From positions 1-58,218 of the forward strand of contig JAGAEQ010000013.1 of the NCBI GenBank assembly GCA_017613015.1: DNA of 58,218 nucleotides. The letters are read 5' to 3'. The DNA is from Bacteroidales bacterium. GTDB lineage: Bacteria > Bacteroidota > Bacteroidia > Bacteroidales > WCHB1-69. Shown piece after piece: positions 18,916 to 26,371 of the stretch (position 1 is its first letter; every line of letters starts with the position of its first letter). Position numbers and translations under genes: made by a program. The notes beneath the pieces are model-generated. The model did no database searches. It was given only the letters and a program-made list of their open reading frames with translations, and was not told where the DNA came from.

Positions 18916-18940
18916 CGGCCTCGGTATATTGCCGAGGCCG
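18916..18940 (-). terminator. hairpin between precursor peptide and radical SAM genes
   Basis: A perfect 9-base stem, CGGCCTCGG (18916-18924) with CCGAGGCCG (18932-18940), with a 7-base loop. Read leftward it comes 15 bases after the peptide stop codon and is followed by only a weak T-rich stretch. This position is typical of a partial terminator or 3'-stabilising structure that lets a small peptide gene be expressed more strongly than the enzymes that follow. Confidence 0.65.
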
Positions 18941-18954
18941 CAACCAAAGGTTCC

Positions 18955-19062
18955 TTAGCTGTTATTGCAAGCGCAAGAGCAGCCATAGCCGAACACGTCG
19001 CAGCAGCCAGCGGTGGCATTGCTGCAAGCATTCTCATTCACAGTAAAAACTTCTGTCAACAT
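18955..19062 (-). CDS. putative cysteine-rich RiPP precursor peptide
   Basis: A 35-codon gene below normal length cut-offs. The N-terminal part is MLTEVFTVNENA, acidic and leader-like; the C-terminal part is small-residue- and Cys-rich, with six cysteines at positions 13, 20, 21, 28, 30 and 32 (GCCDVFGYGCSCAC covers five), ending in Asn-Asn-Ser. Such a core immediately before two radical SAM/SPASM genes is what a sactipeptide- or ranthipeptide-like precursor looks like. The start is uncertain. The same frame continues upstream for 8 codons (GKPIISTA) to a TAG at 19087-19089, and beyond it to an ATG overlapping the previous gene. The nearest Shine-Dalgarno-like AGGGGA is ~20 bases upstream of this ATG. 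A hairpin follows the stop codon. Confidence 0.72.
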   Translation of the reverse strand: MLTEVFTVNENACSNATAGCCDVFGYGCSCACNNS

Positions 19063-19086
19063 AGCTGTAGAAATAATTGGTTTCCC

Positions 19087-19131
19087 CTACTCTATTTCTG
19101 GCTTTTCGGGTTCCGCCTTTAGGTGTTTCAT
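19087..19131 (-). CDS. 14-codon coupled ORF in frame with the precursor, ending in TAG
   Basis: It reads MKHLKAEPEKPEIE then TAG. Its ATG overlaps the TGA of the SH3-domain gene (ATGA), giving strong translational coupling, and it is in the same frame as the cysteine-rich peptide, separated only by the TAG and eight sense codons. It could be the true N-terminus of a 57-residue precursor interrupted by a nonsense mutation, a site of amber readthrough, or a coupling leader that delivers ribosomes to the peptide start. Its smooth continuation into GKPIISTA favours a shared origin. TAG ends other genes here, so it is not a sense codon genome-wide. Confidence 0.45.
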   Translation of the reverse strand: MKHLKAEPEKPEIE

Positions 19132-19862
19132 CTTGAAATATATTTATTACTGACATAAGCTATGCCGTCATTCCACTCTATTCGTGCGAAGTCTCCATCA
19201 ACCCCATAGACATAAATAGTTTCTCCGCGAGACAAAGATCCAACAATCCGTGCATTTACGGATGGGTCAGACCTGACGTTTAGTTTCGTAGCGGCACATC
19301 GATATTCAGTATATGCTGGTGCGGTAACAGTAGTATTGTTAGACATGTTTTTATTGCTATTATATGATTGCCCATTCACAAAACTTACCCATGCCCATAT
19401 TCCTAGCCCTAATATAATAGCGATAATAAGTGTATAGGCATTGTAAAACACATATCCAACCATATAAAGTATTGCGTAGATTATGCCAAAAACAAGCATG
19501 AAAGCATAATAACCTATTCCGACAATAAAGAGGTCTGCAAAAAGAGATAGAATGCCCCATCCAAAACCATCACCAAAGGCTTGAATGTTCCATTTGAGCA
19601 TCATAAAAGCCGCAACGAGTGTAGGTATGGCAGTTATTATTAATGCAATAACAAATGCTCCTATTTCTTGTAGCCAACTACCAATACTTGCTACACCGTC
19701 ATTAAAACTATCCCACCCCGAGTTGTTGGAACGATAACTTCTTGATGTTGTTTGTATTGGCGTGGGCATATGGGTGCGTACGATAGTATTAACCCTGCCC
19801 AATGTGCCATCATCTGGACAAAAACGTTTTGGCAATGATTTATTCGGATTGATATATGACAT
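19128..19862 (-). CDS. membrane protein with C-terminal bacterial SH3 domain
   Basis: A 244-residue protein. Residues 1-55 are polar, with a short FCPDDGTLG stretch. Three to four hydrophobic helices follow between residues ~60 and 165 (for example IGAFVIALIITAIPTLVAAF and LIIAIILGLGIWAWVSFV). The C-terminal ~60 residues form an SH3b domain (LNVRSDPSVNARIVGSL, then GETIYVYGVDGDFARIEW). The domain would sit on one side of the membrane to bind a peptide or peptidoglycan. It lies between the Clp-type unfoldase (13-base gap) and the precursor (ATGA overlap), so it probably belongs to the system, perhaps as export, anchoring or immunity partner. I know of no specific family role. Confidence 0.75.
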   Translation of the reverse strand: MSYINPNKSLPKRFCPDDGTLGRVNTIVRTHMPTPIQTTSRSYRSNNSGWDSFNDGVASIGSWLQEIGAFVIALIITAIPTLVAAFMMLKWNIQAFGDGFGWGILSLFADLFIVGIGYYAFMLVFGIIYAILYMVGYVFYNAYTLIIAIILGLGIWAWVSFVNGQSYNSNKNMSNNTTVTAPAYTEYRCAATKLNVRSDPSVNARIVGSLSRGETIYVYGVDGDFARIEWNDGIAYVSNKYISR

Positions 19863-19875
19863 TTATGATACGTTA

Positions 19876-22107
19876 TTATATGTTTTTAAAAGACACTTCA
19901 CTGTCAACCATGGAACAAAATATAGGTCTGCTTTTCATTATGTCCCCCAACATTAATGCGTCTGTTACTCCATCTATTATCCAATTACTTACAGCCTTCT
20001 TAATAGGTCTGGCTCCATATTCCGGTTGGTAGGCATTACTGGCAATAAACTCCACCACGTCTGGAGAAATTTGCATGTTAATACCCTGAGAATTCATGCG
20101 TTCTATTGCTGCCTCCATTTGCATCTTTGTTATTTGCAACACTTCGCTTTGTGTCAGGGGCAAGAACATTACAACATTATCAATGCGTCCCCAAAATTCC
20201 GGTGCTGCCCTACGTTTTAGTAATTCAACAACTTCGTGGGTGGTATGTTCTATGGCTTGATCGCTGATGGATGCTCCAATCAAATTACGGGCTATAATAT
20301 CTTGTCCCATGTTTGATGTCATTACAACTATTGTATTTTTGAAGTCAACAGTACGTCCTTGACCATCTGTCATTCGCCCGTCATCCAACACCTGAAGCAA
20401 AGTTTCAAACACTTTCGGATGAGCCTTTTCCATTTCGTCAAACAATACCAAACTATAAGGTTTACGACGGACACCTTCTGTCAGTTGTCCACCCTGCTCA
20501 TAACCGATGTAACCTGGAGGAGCTCCGAAAAGGCGAGCGACAGAATGCTCTTGCTGGTACTCACTCATGTCAATTCGGACCATGGCATCTCGTGACAAAA
20601 ACAGCATTTCAGCCAGAGCCTTGCACAATTCTGTCTTTCCCACACCCGATGTGCCGAGAAAGAGGAAAGAGCCTATTGGACGTCCTGCATCGGCAAGTCC
20701 CATCCGACTCCGTCTAACGGCATTTGCGACAATGCTGATTGCTTTTGCTTGACCTACGACTGATTTATGCAGATGTTCCTCGATATGACGAAGACGTTCA
20801 ATATCATTGGGATTCAAATTTTGCATGGGTATGCCCGTACGTCGTGTGACTACCTCCATAATGTCACAATCAGTAACATCACTACGTCTACCTGCCATTC
20901 GAATCATTGATGATGCTTCATCCAGCAAATCAATCGCCTTGTCTGGAAGTTTACGGTCAGGGATAAAGCGATGGCTCAATTTCACGGCCGATTCCACAGC
21001 CCCTTGAGTGATGGACACATGGTGATGACTTTCGAACCGTTGCTTGATACCGTTAAGGATTGCAATAGAAGCTTCGATAGTGGGTTCTTCAACAATCACC
21101 TTTTGGAAACGGCGTTCGAAAGCCTTATCACGTTCAATATGCTGGGTATATTCGTCCAATGTAGTGGCCCCCATTATCTTTATGGTTCCACGTGCCATCT
21201 CTGGCTTCAAGAGGTTTGCCAATGTATTATTGGAGCATGAGCAAGTACTTATTAGGGTATGTATCTCGTCGATAAAAAGCACCACTTGGGGATTGTTTTT
21301 TGCCTCGTCAATAATCCTTCGCATAGTGTTTTCATCGTTGATTGAGGAAGGGTCGAGTTGAAAGAAATGCAATCCAGACAAATCACTAGGCACATCCCCT
21401 TGGTACAACCGGCAAGCCAGACCTTCTACAATTGCGGTTTTGCCTGTGCCTGGTTCTCCAACCAAAACCGGGTTATTTTTTGTATACAGCGAAAGAATCT
21501 GCAACACACGTTTCACTTCCTCATCTCTACCGATGGAAGGTTTAATTTCTCCTTTGCGAGCTTTATCGACAAGATCAACGCAATGAGATTTAATTGTAGG
21601 GCAATGCAAAATCTCTTGTACAGGGCCGACAAATTGTGGTGGCCTCAAAGGTTCAACAGATACAGGACGTTGTTGAGGTGCAATTACCCCCTGCATCCTT
21701 TCTGTGGTAATACCCATTTGCGAGCAAATATCATGCAACGAGCCAGGAACCATTATTAAAGCTGTCATGAGGGCAGCATGGGGAAAACTGGATGTATTGG
21801 GCTGTTGCTCAATAATTTCTGATGCTTCAAAAGCTTTCAAAAGGTCAGGAGCAACCTTTAGGCGACTATTGCCTTGCACATCGCGCGTAAGACTGTTGAG
21901 AGCAGACGCTATACTCTTATATACATCGACAGGATTGACATGCATGACAGACAGGAAACCATCCATCTCCTGCCTGTTCGTTTGCTGCATTGCCATAAAG
22001 AATATTGGTATCTCAATACAGGTGAAATTAAAACGTCTGCATATTTCAGCAGCGGCCTGCATTATTTGTGCAACATCTGGTCGTTGAATAAAATTTGAAG
22101 TCGCCAT
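19876..22107 (-). CDS. Clp-type two-domain AAA+ unfoldase
   Basis: A 743-residue ClpA/ClpC-like Hsp100 protein. Residues 1-145 are a diverged Clp N-domain. AAA1 has Walker A GEPGTGKT (217-224), Walker [10 protein letters not shown] and the RRF arginine-finger region. AAA2 has Walker A GTSGVGKT (485-492), Walker B VLFDEME (554-560) and the pore loop GYIGYEQGG (532-540). The middle coiled-coil domain of ClpB and the UVR insert of ClpC are absent, as in ClpA. In the region where ClpA/ClpX carry the IGL/IGF ClpP-docking tripeptide I see only [10 protein letters not shown], so partnership with ClpP is doubtful. It is encoded between the E1-like and the SH3 membrane gene with ~10-base gaps. It may unfold or extract proteins handled by the E1/E2/JAB set, or remodel the peptide synthase complex; both are inference. 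Confidence 0.9.
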   Translation of the reverse strand: MATSNFIQRPDVAQIMQAAAEICRRFNFTCIEIPIFFMAMQQTNRQEMDGFLSVMHVNPVDVYKSIASALNSLTRDVQGNSRLKVAPDLLKAFEASEIIEQQPNTSSFPHAALMTALIMVPGSLHDICSQMGITTERMQGVIAPQQRPVSVEPLRPPQFVGPVQEILHCPTIKSHCVDLVDKARKGEIKPSIGRDEEVKRVLQILSLYTKNNPVLVGEPGTGKTAIVEGLACRLYQGDVPSDLSGLHFFQLDPSSINDENTMRRIIDEAKNNPQVVLFIDEIHTLISTCSCSNNTLANLLKPEMARGTIKIMGATTLDEYTQHIERDKAFERRFQKVIVEEPTIEASIAILNGIKQRFESHHHVSITQGAVESAVKLSHRFIPDRKLPDKAIDLLDEASSMIRMAGRRSDVTDCDIMEVVTRRTGIPMQNLNPNDIERLRHIEEHLHKSVVGQAKAISIVANAVRRSRMGLADAGRPIGSFLFLGTSGVGKTELCKALAEMLFLSRDAMVRIDMSEYQQEHSVARLFGAPPGYIGYEQGGQLTEGVRRKPYSLVLFDEMEKAHPKVFETLLQVLDDGRMTDGQGRTVDFKNTIVVMTSNMGQDIIARNLIGASISDQAIEHTTHEVVELLKRRAAPEFWGRIDNVVMFLPLTQSEVLQITKMQMEAAIERMNSQGINMQISPDVVEFIASNAYQPEYGARPIKKAVSNWIIDGVTDALMLGDIMKSRPIFCSMVDSEVSFKNI

Positions 22108-22117
22108 ATCTCGTCAA

Positions 22118-23383
22118 TTAGTCCATCAATCGCTCTGCGGTCTCGAGGTCAATATCATTATGTATCTTTACCAATTCTGGATCAATATCTTTCAAGAAAC
22201 CTTCTCCTGTGTCAAGGATAGGGGCGTCGCCACAGAGCGCACAATGTTCATTACGACTGAGTGCAATGCCATACCAACGCATAATTGTCGGTCTATTGGC
22301 ACATTTGTTAAATGGAGCGAACTCGCTGTAATGGCGTTCCCGTCGATTGACCCATAGGTAAGCAGGGAATACCAGTTCATCATCGAGAGAAGAAATCCCC
22401 GATTCCGACCCACGAGAAAGTTCAATGAGAGATAGTTTCACCATCATGTTGCACATGGGTTCGATGTCGGAACTCAATCCCACCTGAACCATGGCATCAG
22501 CTTCCTCAGGCGAAGTATAAGCTGCAATCTGACCATTGGCTCGAGCCGAAACCTCATTGGTGATTTCTTCTGACATTGAGTTATACCACTGACCTCCTAT
22601 CATACACACATAGCAGGGGCCTCCTGGACGATAACGGAACACATCACCTCCTTCTGCGCGAGTAATGGCTCGGCCGAAAATGCCCACTGTTTGGTTTTTT
22701 ACCAAAGCTTCGCTGATATTATAACGCGATTGATTGTTGTCTGTAGCGCATATAACAAGGTCGGCCTTCTTTATCTCCGCATCCAAAATATCAAGATGCT
22801 CGTTGATATTAATCGGGAAAAGATCAACCTCAGCATAGGGGTTTTTCCCCAAGATACAATCTTTGATAAAATCTGTTTTCAATCGGCCCAAGTCGTTCAG
22901 ATATGCTGTATGACGAACGAGATTGTGAAGCTCCACACGGTCGAAATCCATCAATGCAAAATGGCCAACACCCGACTTGGCCAATTCAATGGCTATCTGG
23001 GATCCAAAGCTACCGAGACCTATGATTAGCACCCGCTTCCCTTCAAGAATGCCCACTTCGATAAGTCCTTTGCTGCGCGAATACAGGTTTTCTCTGGAGG
23101 GAATGATTATTGGTTCTATCGGGGAAATATCATCCTTAGAGCATACCAATGCCTTTCCATCTTCATCAACAGAAACAATGATATCTGAGGAGTCACTATC
23201 AAACTTTGGCCGCGTTCCATGAATAAACAGCACACTGCGAACAATGCCGAAACTGTGTGCTTGTGGTGCAAGACGCAAGTGGACAACAGATTCTCCTTCC
23301 CACTCATAACCCACACCAATACAATTCTCTGAGGAGGAAGCGAACTTCTTCACCTCTTCGCCATAAAGACAATATGTTATCAT
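22118..23383 (-). CDS. ThiF/E1-like adenylating enzyme
   Basis: A 421-residue E1-superfamily protein that would adenylate the C-terminal carboxylate of a protein or peptide. The nucleotide-binding motif is GLGSFG (122-127), followed by the family acidic loop LMDFDRVELHNLVRH (adenylate-contacting Asp145/Asp148, Arg157) and CATDNNQSR (Asp215). Two CxxC pairs (Cys257/Cys260 and Cys381/Cys384) would form the structural zinc site. Several Cys remain as possible thioester sites (for example Cys311), but none can be assigned. The first ~100 residues are an extra N-terminal domain that I cannot classify. It sits between the 162-residue unknown gene and the Clp gene with 10-base gaps. With the E2-like and JAB genes it completes a ubiquitin-like E1/E2/deconjugase set. 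Confidence 0.88.
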   Translation of the reverse strand: MITYCLYGEEVKKFASSSENCIGVGYEWEGESVVHLRLAPQAHSFGIVRSVLFIHGTRPKFDSDSSDIIVSVDEDGKALVCSKDDISPIEPIIIPSRENLYSRSKGLIEVGILEGKRVLIIGLGSFGSQIAIELAKSGVGHFALMDFDRVELHNLVRHTAYLNDLGRLKTDFIKDCILGKNPYAEVDLFPININEHLDILDAEIKKADLVICATDNNQSRYNISEALVKNQTVGIFGRAITRAEGGDVFRYRPGGPCYVCMIGGQWYNSMSEEITNEVSARANGQIAAYTSPEEADAMVQVGLSSDIEPMCNMMVKLSLIELSRGSESGISSLDDELVFPAYLWVNRRERHYSEFAPFNKCANRPTIMRWYGIALSRNEHCALCGDAPILDTGEGFLKDIDPELVKIHNDIDLETAERLMD

Positions 23384-23393
23384 CGTAATTGTT

Positions 23394-23882
23394 CTATTTG
23401 CGCCTTAATAAGGCATACCCATCTTTTATCATTTTTGTTGTATTAACACCCCCGCTGGGATCTGTTGTGAGATTGCCTCCGTTAGGCCCATCAGGAACAT
23501 AATAAATATCTGGTGTGTTATATTCACCGGTTTGTGTTTGATTAATAGCCTGTTCGACTGCATTTAGATCAAGGTCTTGAAGTCCCATAATATTTTGTTT
23601 TTGATTGTTATGAAAATAATCTTTTGGACATGGTAATAATTTACCATTCTTATCACATGGTTTATACTCACCATTCTCATCCTCTGTAAAATAGCCTGAA
23701 TGTAGTTTCCCATTTTCCTCCCATACAGCATGATGCAACATTCTCAAAGGCTCGCCTATCGGATCAAGTGTCATTTTGCCAGAGATTGGATTGTAAAACA
23801 CTTCCTTTCGCCTCATTTGTTCTAATTCTCTTTCAATGGTCTCAAGATTAGTATACTTTCCCATAGTGTTTTTTTTAGACAT
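23394..23882 (-). CDS. unknown protein between E1- and E2-like genes, candidate conjugation substrate or adaptor
   Basis: A 162-residue soluble protein with no signal peptide or membrane segment. It is polar, with repeated Asn-Gly/Asp-Gly turns (ENGEYKPCDKNGKLLPCPKD) and a low-complexity linker (NGGNLTTDPSGGVNTTK) before a short basic tail DGYALLRRK. In other prokaryotic E1/E2/JAB operons the small gene beside the E1 is the ubiquitin-like protein, but I do not see a convincing beta-grasp pattern or a C-terminal Gly-Gly. The Gly-Gly pairs at NGG and SGG lie 24 or more residues before the end and could only be used after trimming by the JAB protease. Its start overlaps the E2-like gene by 8 bases; a second ATG six codons later is possible. 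Confidence 0.6.
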   Translation of the reverse strand: MSKKNTMGKYTNLETIERELEQMRRKEVFYNPISGKMTLDPIGEPLRMLHHAVWEENGKLHSGYFTEDENGEYKPCDKNGKLLPCPKDYFHNNQKQNIMGLQDLDLNAVEQAINQTQTGEYNTPDIYYVPDGPNGGNLTTDPSGGVNTTKMIKDGYALLRRK

Positions 23883-24312
23883 GTGAGGTTTGATGTTTAA
23901 GCAAGCTGCCTAGAGTACGACCTGTACGTAGATGAGTCTGATACATTTCCAGCCATACACGACACTTTAAATACACATGCCACAACGAAACGTCCGTTGT
24001 CCACTGGTCATCAGCATAATGGCACAACTGCGTCCAACCATTCCAAGATGAAAGAGTATGGTTCTCACCACTTGGAGAATTCATTGGAGATCCGTTACGT
24101 GTATAAAGCATTTTAGTCACAAAAACTTTTGGTTTGGTACTAGGGAATGTTGATAGGTCAAAGTAAAGAATATACACCTTATGGTTGTTTGTTGTTACTA
24201 ACGCCTTTAAAAATGGGCTATTAGTATTTATATTACCAAAGGAAAAAGCTTTGGTTCCTAAATAATAATCGAGAATTTGGTTCTCTTCATGCAATCTACT
24301 TTGTGTCATCAT
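23875..24312 (-). CDS. E2-like ubiquitin-conjugating-fold protein
   Basis: A 145-residue protein whose pattern matches the E2 fold. Beta strands run from YILYFDLSTFPSTKPKVFV, with the FP-x-x-x-P turn typical of E2s, to H85TLSSWNGWTQLC97HYADDQW104 (given by its key residues), equivalent to the HPN...NG-x-I-C-L...W signature. Then comes a C-terminal helix with WLEMYQTHLRTG. Cys97 sits where the catalytic cysteine is expected and Trp104 is conserved in the family. Prokaryotic E2-like proteins with WL-x-x-Y helices are known from bacterial ubiquitin-like and CBASS-type operons. It would receive a thioester-linked protein or peptide from the E1-like enzyme. It is translationally coupled to its neighbours (17-base gap upstream, 8-base overlap downstream). 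Confidence 0.72.
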   Translation of the reverse strand: MMTQSRLHEENQILDYYLGTKAFSFGNINTNSPFLKALVTTNNHKVYILYFDLSTFPSTKPKVFVTKMLYTRNGSPMNSPSGENHTLSSWNGWTQLCHYADDQWTTDVSLWHVYLKCRVWLEMYQTHLRTGRTLGSLLKHQTSHV

Positions 24313-24329
24313 AATATTTTTATTATTGG

Positions 24330-25370
24330 TTAATCAGTTTTCGACTTTATTTTAAGGGTCCACGATACAAATGCTGATAGTATCTGGCAATTGGGGTCAT
24401 TCCCTCCCAATGCAGGGTTATATAGCCAGGGGATACCAACCTCTTTGACCACACCGGAAACCAGCATCTGCGGAGTATCTATTGGAAACTCTACCGGCAA
24501 ACGGATGGCATGTATTCCGTCATCGAATGTCAGTTGGACATTACCAGTCTCGTCCCATTGAGGATTGATGCCGATACCTGGCCATTGCGACTGGACAAAA
24601 GCGATCATCTGGCGTAGTTGCTCAACCATCCCGGTTTGTCGCAACCAGTGATTCGACTTTAGTGGACTTCTCTCATTCTGTTTAGAAGGAGTTTTATTAC
24701 TACATATTCGTGATTCTCCGTGATTCGGACATGGGCTTTCTGGGTGCACCAAAATCCCATCAAAATCTCGGTCAATGATTGGACGGAACGGACTCTCCAT
24801 TGGAACCACATGCCAACTTGCATCAGTGAAACACGACATATCGTTTTCATGAAAATTATAAGGATTAATGATAGTTTTCCCGTCACGATAATTGGCAATA
24901 CAAAGAAGCATATGCCTCAATGGGACATTGCGCAATCCTCCAAAAATCGTGTTGGCATCGTGCCCACTCGGACGTGTCAAGCCCAACTGGTGATGCGAAT
25001 GCCATTCACCCATGTGCGACAATCGGTATCGGCTATTGAGTAGGGATGCTACTTTCTCAAAATACTCAATATCTTGAACAAAGAAAGCATTTTGATGATT
25101 GGCATTATCTCCCGGACCAATGGCATACAACACAACAGGAACACCTTCGTTGGTCCAAAAACCAAAAAGGTCGCCTCCTGTTTCAATATTTGGATAATCA
25201 AGAACACAGCGTGAAATATAATCTAACTCACTTTGATAGATGATGGCAATCGGAGATGCTTTTTTTTCATCTATGACGGGAATAGATACGGTTTCGTTAT
25301 TGGATTGCTGCCTTTTTATAGTATTCTTAGGTTGTGTAATCACTCGTCTCAGAACATTTTTCATATTCAT
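24330..25370 (-). CDS. JAB/JAMM metalloprotease with a possible E2-like C-terminal domain
   Basis: A 346-residue protein, first gene of the operon. Residues ~40-190 are a JAB (MPN) domain with the zinc residues in place: Glu63 in IETGGDLFG, then WHSHHQLGLTRPSGHD giving His124, His126, Ser135 and Asp138 (one residue longer than the common HxHx7SxxD spacing, a variant I also associate with other prokaryotic JABs). JAMM enzymes cut isopeptide or peptide bonds after ubiquitin-like C-termini. A linker of ~45 polar residues leads to residues 245-345, where AIRLPVEFPIDTPQMLVSG resembles the beta-strand/FP-x-x-x-P core of E2/UEV proteins, but no catalytic Cys is evident. The second assignment is tentative. 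It may process the substrate or reverse conjugation. Confidence 0.82.
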   Translation of the reverse strand: MNMKNVLRRVITQPKNTIKRQQSNNETVSIPVIDEKKASPIAIIYQSELDYISRCVLDYPNIETGGDLFGFWTNEGVPVVLYAIGPGDNANHQNAFFVQDIEYFEKVASLLNSRYRLSHMGEWHSHHQLGLTRPSGHDANTIFGGLRNVPLRHMLLCIANYRDGKTIINPYNFHENDMSCFTDASWHVVPMESPFRPIIDRDFDGILVHPESPCPNHGESRICSNKTPSKQNERSPLKSNHWLRQTGMVEQLRQMIAFVQSQWPGIGINPQWDETGNVQLTFDDGIHAIRLPVEFPIDTPQMLVSGVVKEVGIPWLYNPALGGNDPNCQILSAFVSWTLKIKSKTD

Positions 25371-25664
25371 TATTTTTGTCCATCTGAGTTCCCGGCGGTT
25401 GGCGTTTTGACTACATATTAAAAAAGCATAGAACTCGTGTTGTTAGTTCCACGCTCTTTAGGCATCGCCAAACGCCTTTCCTAAGTAAAACTAATTGAAC
25501 CTTATCCTATGCTCCAATATGCAGTGGCACTAGACCATTACATAAGCAGAAGCAAAAGGCATCAGTATCATAGTCCTTAGGTTAAAATTTGGCGAACTTT
25601 AAAGAGCGGACTCTATACAAATGCTTTCTTTGCATCGCACGACTACTCGTGTCGATTTCGGGTG
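25371..25664 (-). promoter_or_regulatory. long untranslated leader of the RiPP/Ub-like operon
   Basis: About 290 bases lie between the putative promoter and the JAB start codon. Read leftward it contains several very short frames (16 codons starting MQRKHLYRVR, 13 codons starting MILMPF, 15 codons starting MPKERG), a small hairpin (CACGA/TCGTG) near its 5' end, and no larger gene. Such a leader could hold an attenuator or a small RNA, but I see no known riboswitch. Confidence 0.4.
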
Positions 25665-25672
25665 CAAGTATA
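25665..25672 (-). promoter_or_regulatory. possible promoter of the RiPP/Ub-like operon
   Basis: Read leftward: TATACTTG, one mismatch from TAnnTTTG, with a TTG-containing AT-rich stretch (GGTATTGAAAAAA) about 20 bases before it. It is the best candidate upstream of the JAB gene. All genes from JAB to the formyltransferase then follow with gaps of at most 17 bases, apart from the peptide/hairpin interval. Confidence 0.4.
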
Positions 25673-26125
25673 CGCATTTTTTCAATACCAACGCCCCAAA
25701 AAAATAAGGCTCTCCGTGAAATCACGGAAAATCAGTAATATAAAAACGTGTAACACCTGCTTGTCTGGTAGGCATCCGTGCTGAAAATGAGGATTTTTTA
25801 CAGAAATATTCCTCAAACGATAGGCACTTGTCCCACGACAAAAGTGCCAATAGTATCATATTACCACCATATAATCATGCAAAAGATGAACAAAACGGGA
25901 GCGAAACCAACAGACTGCCCTGATGAGAAGAGGAAGCTGAGTGTTTTTAACGCTGAAGAAGAGATAAGAAAAAACAAAACAGAATTAGCTGCAGAACGCA
26001 TAATGTGTCTGTAAATGAGAACGATAATGAAAATAATAGGCCGTAAAATCAATTTGAGTTTTTCCCAAAATTGAAAAAAACGAAGGTTTTGGAAAAAACT
26101 CAGTGTTGTTTTCGGAATGGTTTTG
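25673..26125. other. AT-rich intergenic region
   Basis: No recognised gene. It contains a short inverted repeat, CTCCGTGAAATCACGGA, near 25713 and the weak 45-codon rightward frame listed separately. It separates the acquired operon from the GC-rich genes to the right and may hold the right end of the acquired segment, but I see no attachment site or tRNA. Confidence 0.4.
25877..26014 (+). CDS. doubtful 45-residue charged peptide
   Basis: A frame starting MQKMNKTGAKPTDCPDEKRK, followed by a helical, Glu/Lys-rich segment (FNAEEEIRKNKTELAAERI). The composition resembles a short coiled-coil or antitoxin-like peptide, but I see no promoter, ribosome-binding site or partner. It may be the end of a decayed gene. 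Confidence 0.25.
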   Translation: MQKMNKTGAKPTDCPDEKRKLSVFNAEEEIRKNKTELAAERIMCL

Positions 26126-26133
26126 TACCTTTG
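26126..26133 (+). promoter_or_regulatory. Bacteroidetes-type -7 element (TACCTTTG)
   Basis: TACCTTTG is a perfect TAnnTTTG element with TTG about 19 bases upstream (GTGTTGTTTTCGG). It lies only a few bases before the ATG of the following small frame, so a transcript would have almost no leader. Confidence 0.5.
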
Positions 26134-26137
26134 CAGC

Positions 26138-26320
26138 ATGGTGTTGCACTTCGTGGTTGAATCTACACTGGAACGAAATGTTATAATATATACAATAAGT
26201 GGGAATGAAGGAGGGATTTCTTATATTGGCCCATATAAGGATTCTCCAGGAGGGGAGATGAAATGGCGACGCATCAAAGGAAAAAGAGCGGTGCGCTTGT
26301 TGCGGAAATATGTGTGGTAG
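26138..26320 (+). CDS. small hypothetical protein, 60 residues
   Basis: The frame starts at the ATG 5 bases after a good -7 element and ends just before a strong terminator hairpin, so it is a complete transcription unit despite its size. The peptide (MVLHFVVESTLERNVIIY at its start) is beta-strand-like in the first half and very basic in the second (WRRIKGKRAVRLLRKYVW), suggesting a nucleic-acid- or membrane-binding peptide. It could also be an untranslated small RNA whose sequence happens to be open. The family is not recognised. Confidence 0.4.
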   Translation: MVLHFVVESTLERNVIIYTISGNEGGISYIGPYKDSPGGEMKWRRIKGKRAVRLLRKYVW

Positions 26321-26328
26321 CTATTGGT

Positions 26329-26358
26329 AAAAAAAACGCCGCTCCTAAGAGCGGCGTT
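26329..26358 (-). terminator. rho-independent terminator of the multi-cofactor oxidase gene
   Basis: A perfect 10-base stem, AACGCCGCTC (26335-26344) with GAGCGGCGTT (26349-26358), and a CTAA loop. Read leftward it is followed by a run of T (AAAAAAA on the top strand at 26329-26335). It lies 14 bases after the oxidase stop codon and may also end the short rightward transcript. Confidence 0.85.
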
Positions 26359-26371
26359 TGCTGTGTGTGGC

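Noticed and set aside
19087..19089. TAG as a reassigned sense codon in this genome
   Set aside because: The cation efflux gene (stop at 9890-9892) and the Gate-domain gene (stop at 36519-36521) end with TAG after full-length proteins, so TAG is an ordinary stop here; only local readthrough remains possible.
13108..25877. A prophage or integrative element carrying the operon
   Set aside because: No integrase, transposase, relaxase, structural phage gene, tRNA or flanking direct repeat was found. Base composition suggests transfer, but the vehicle is not visible.
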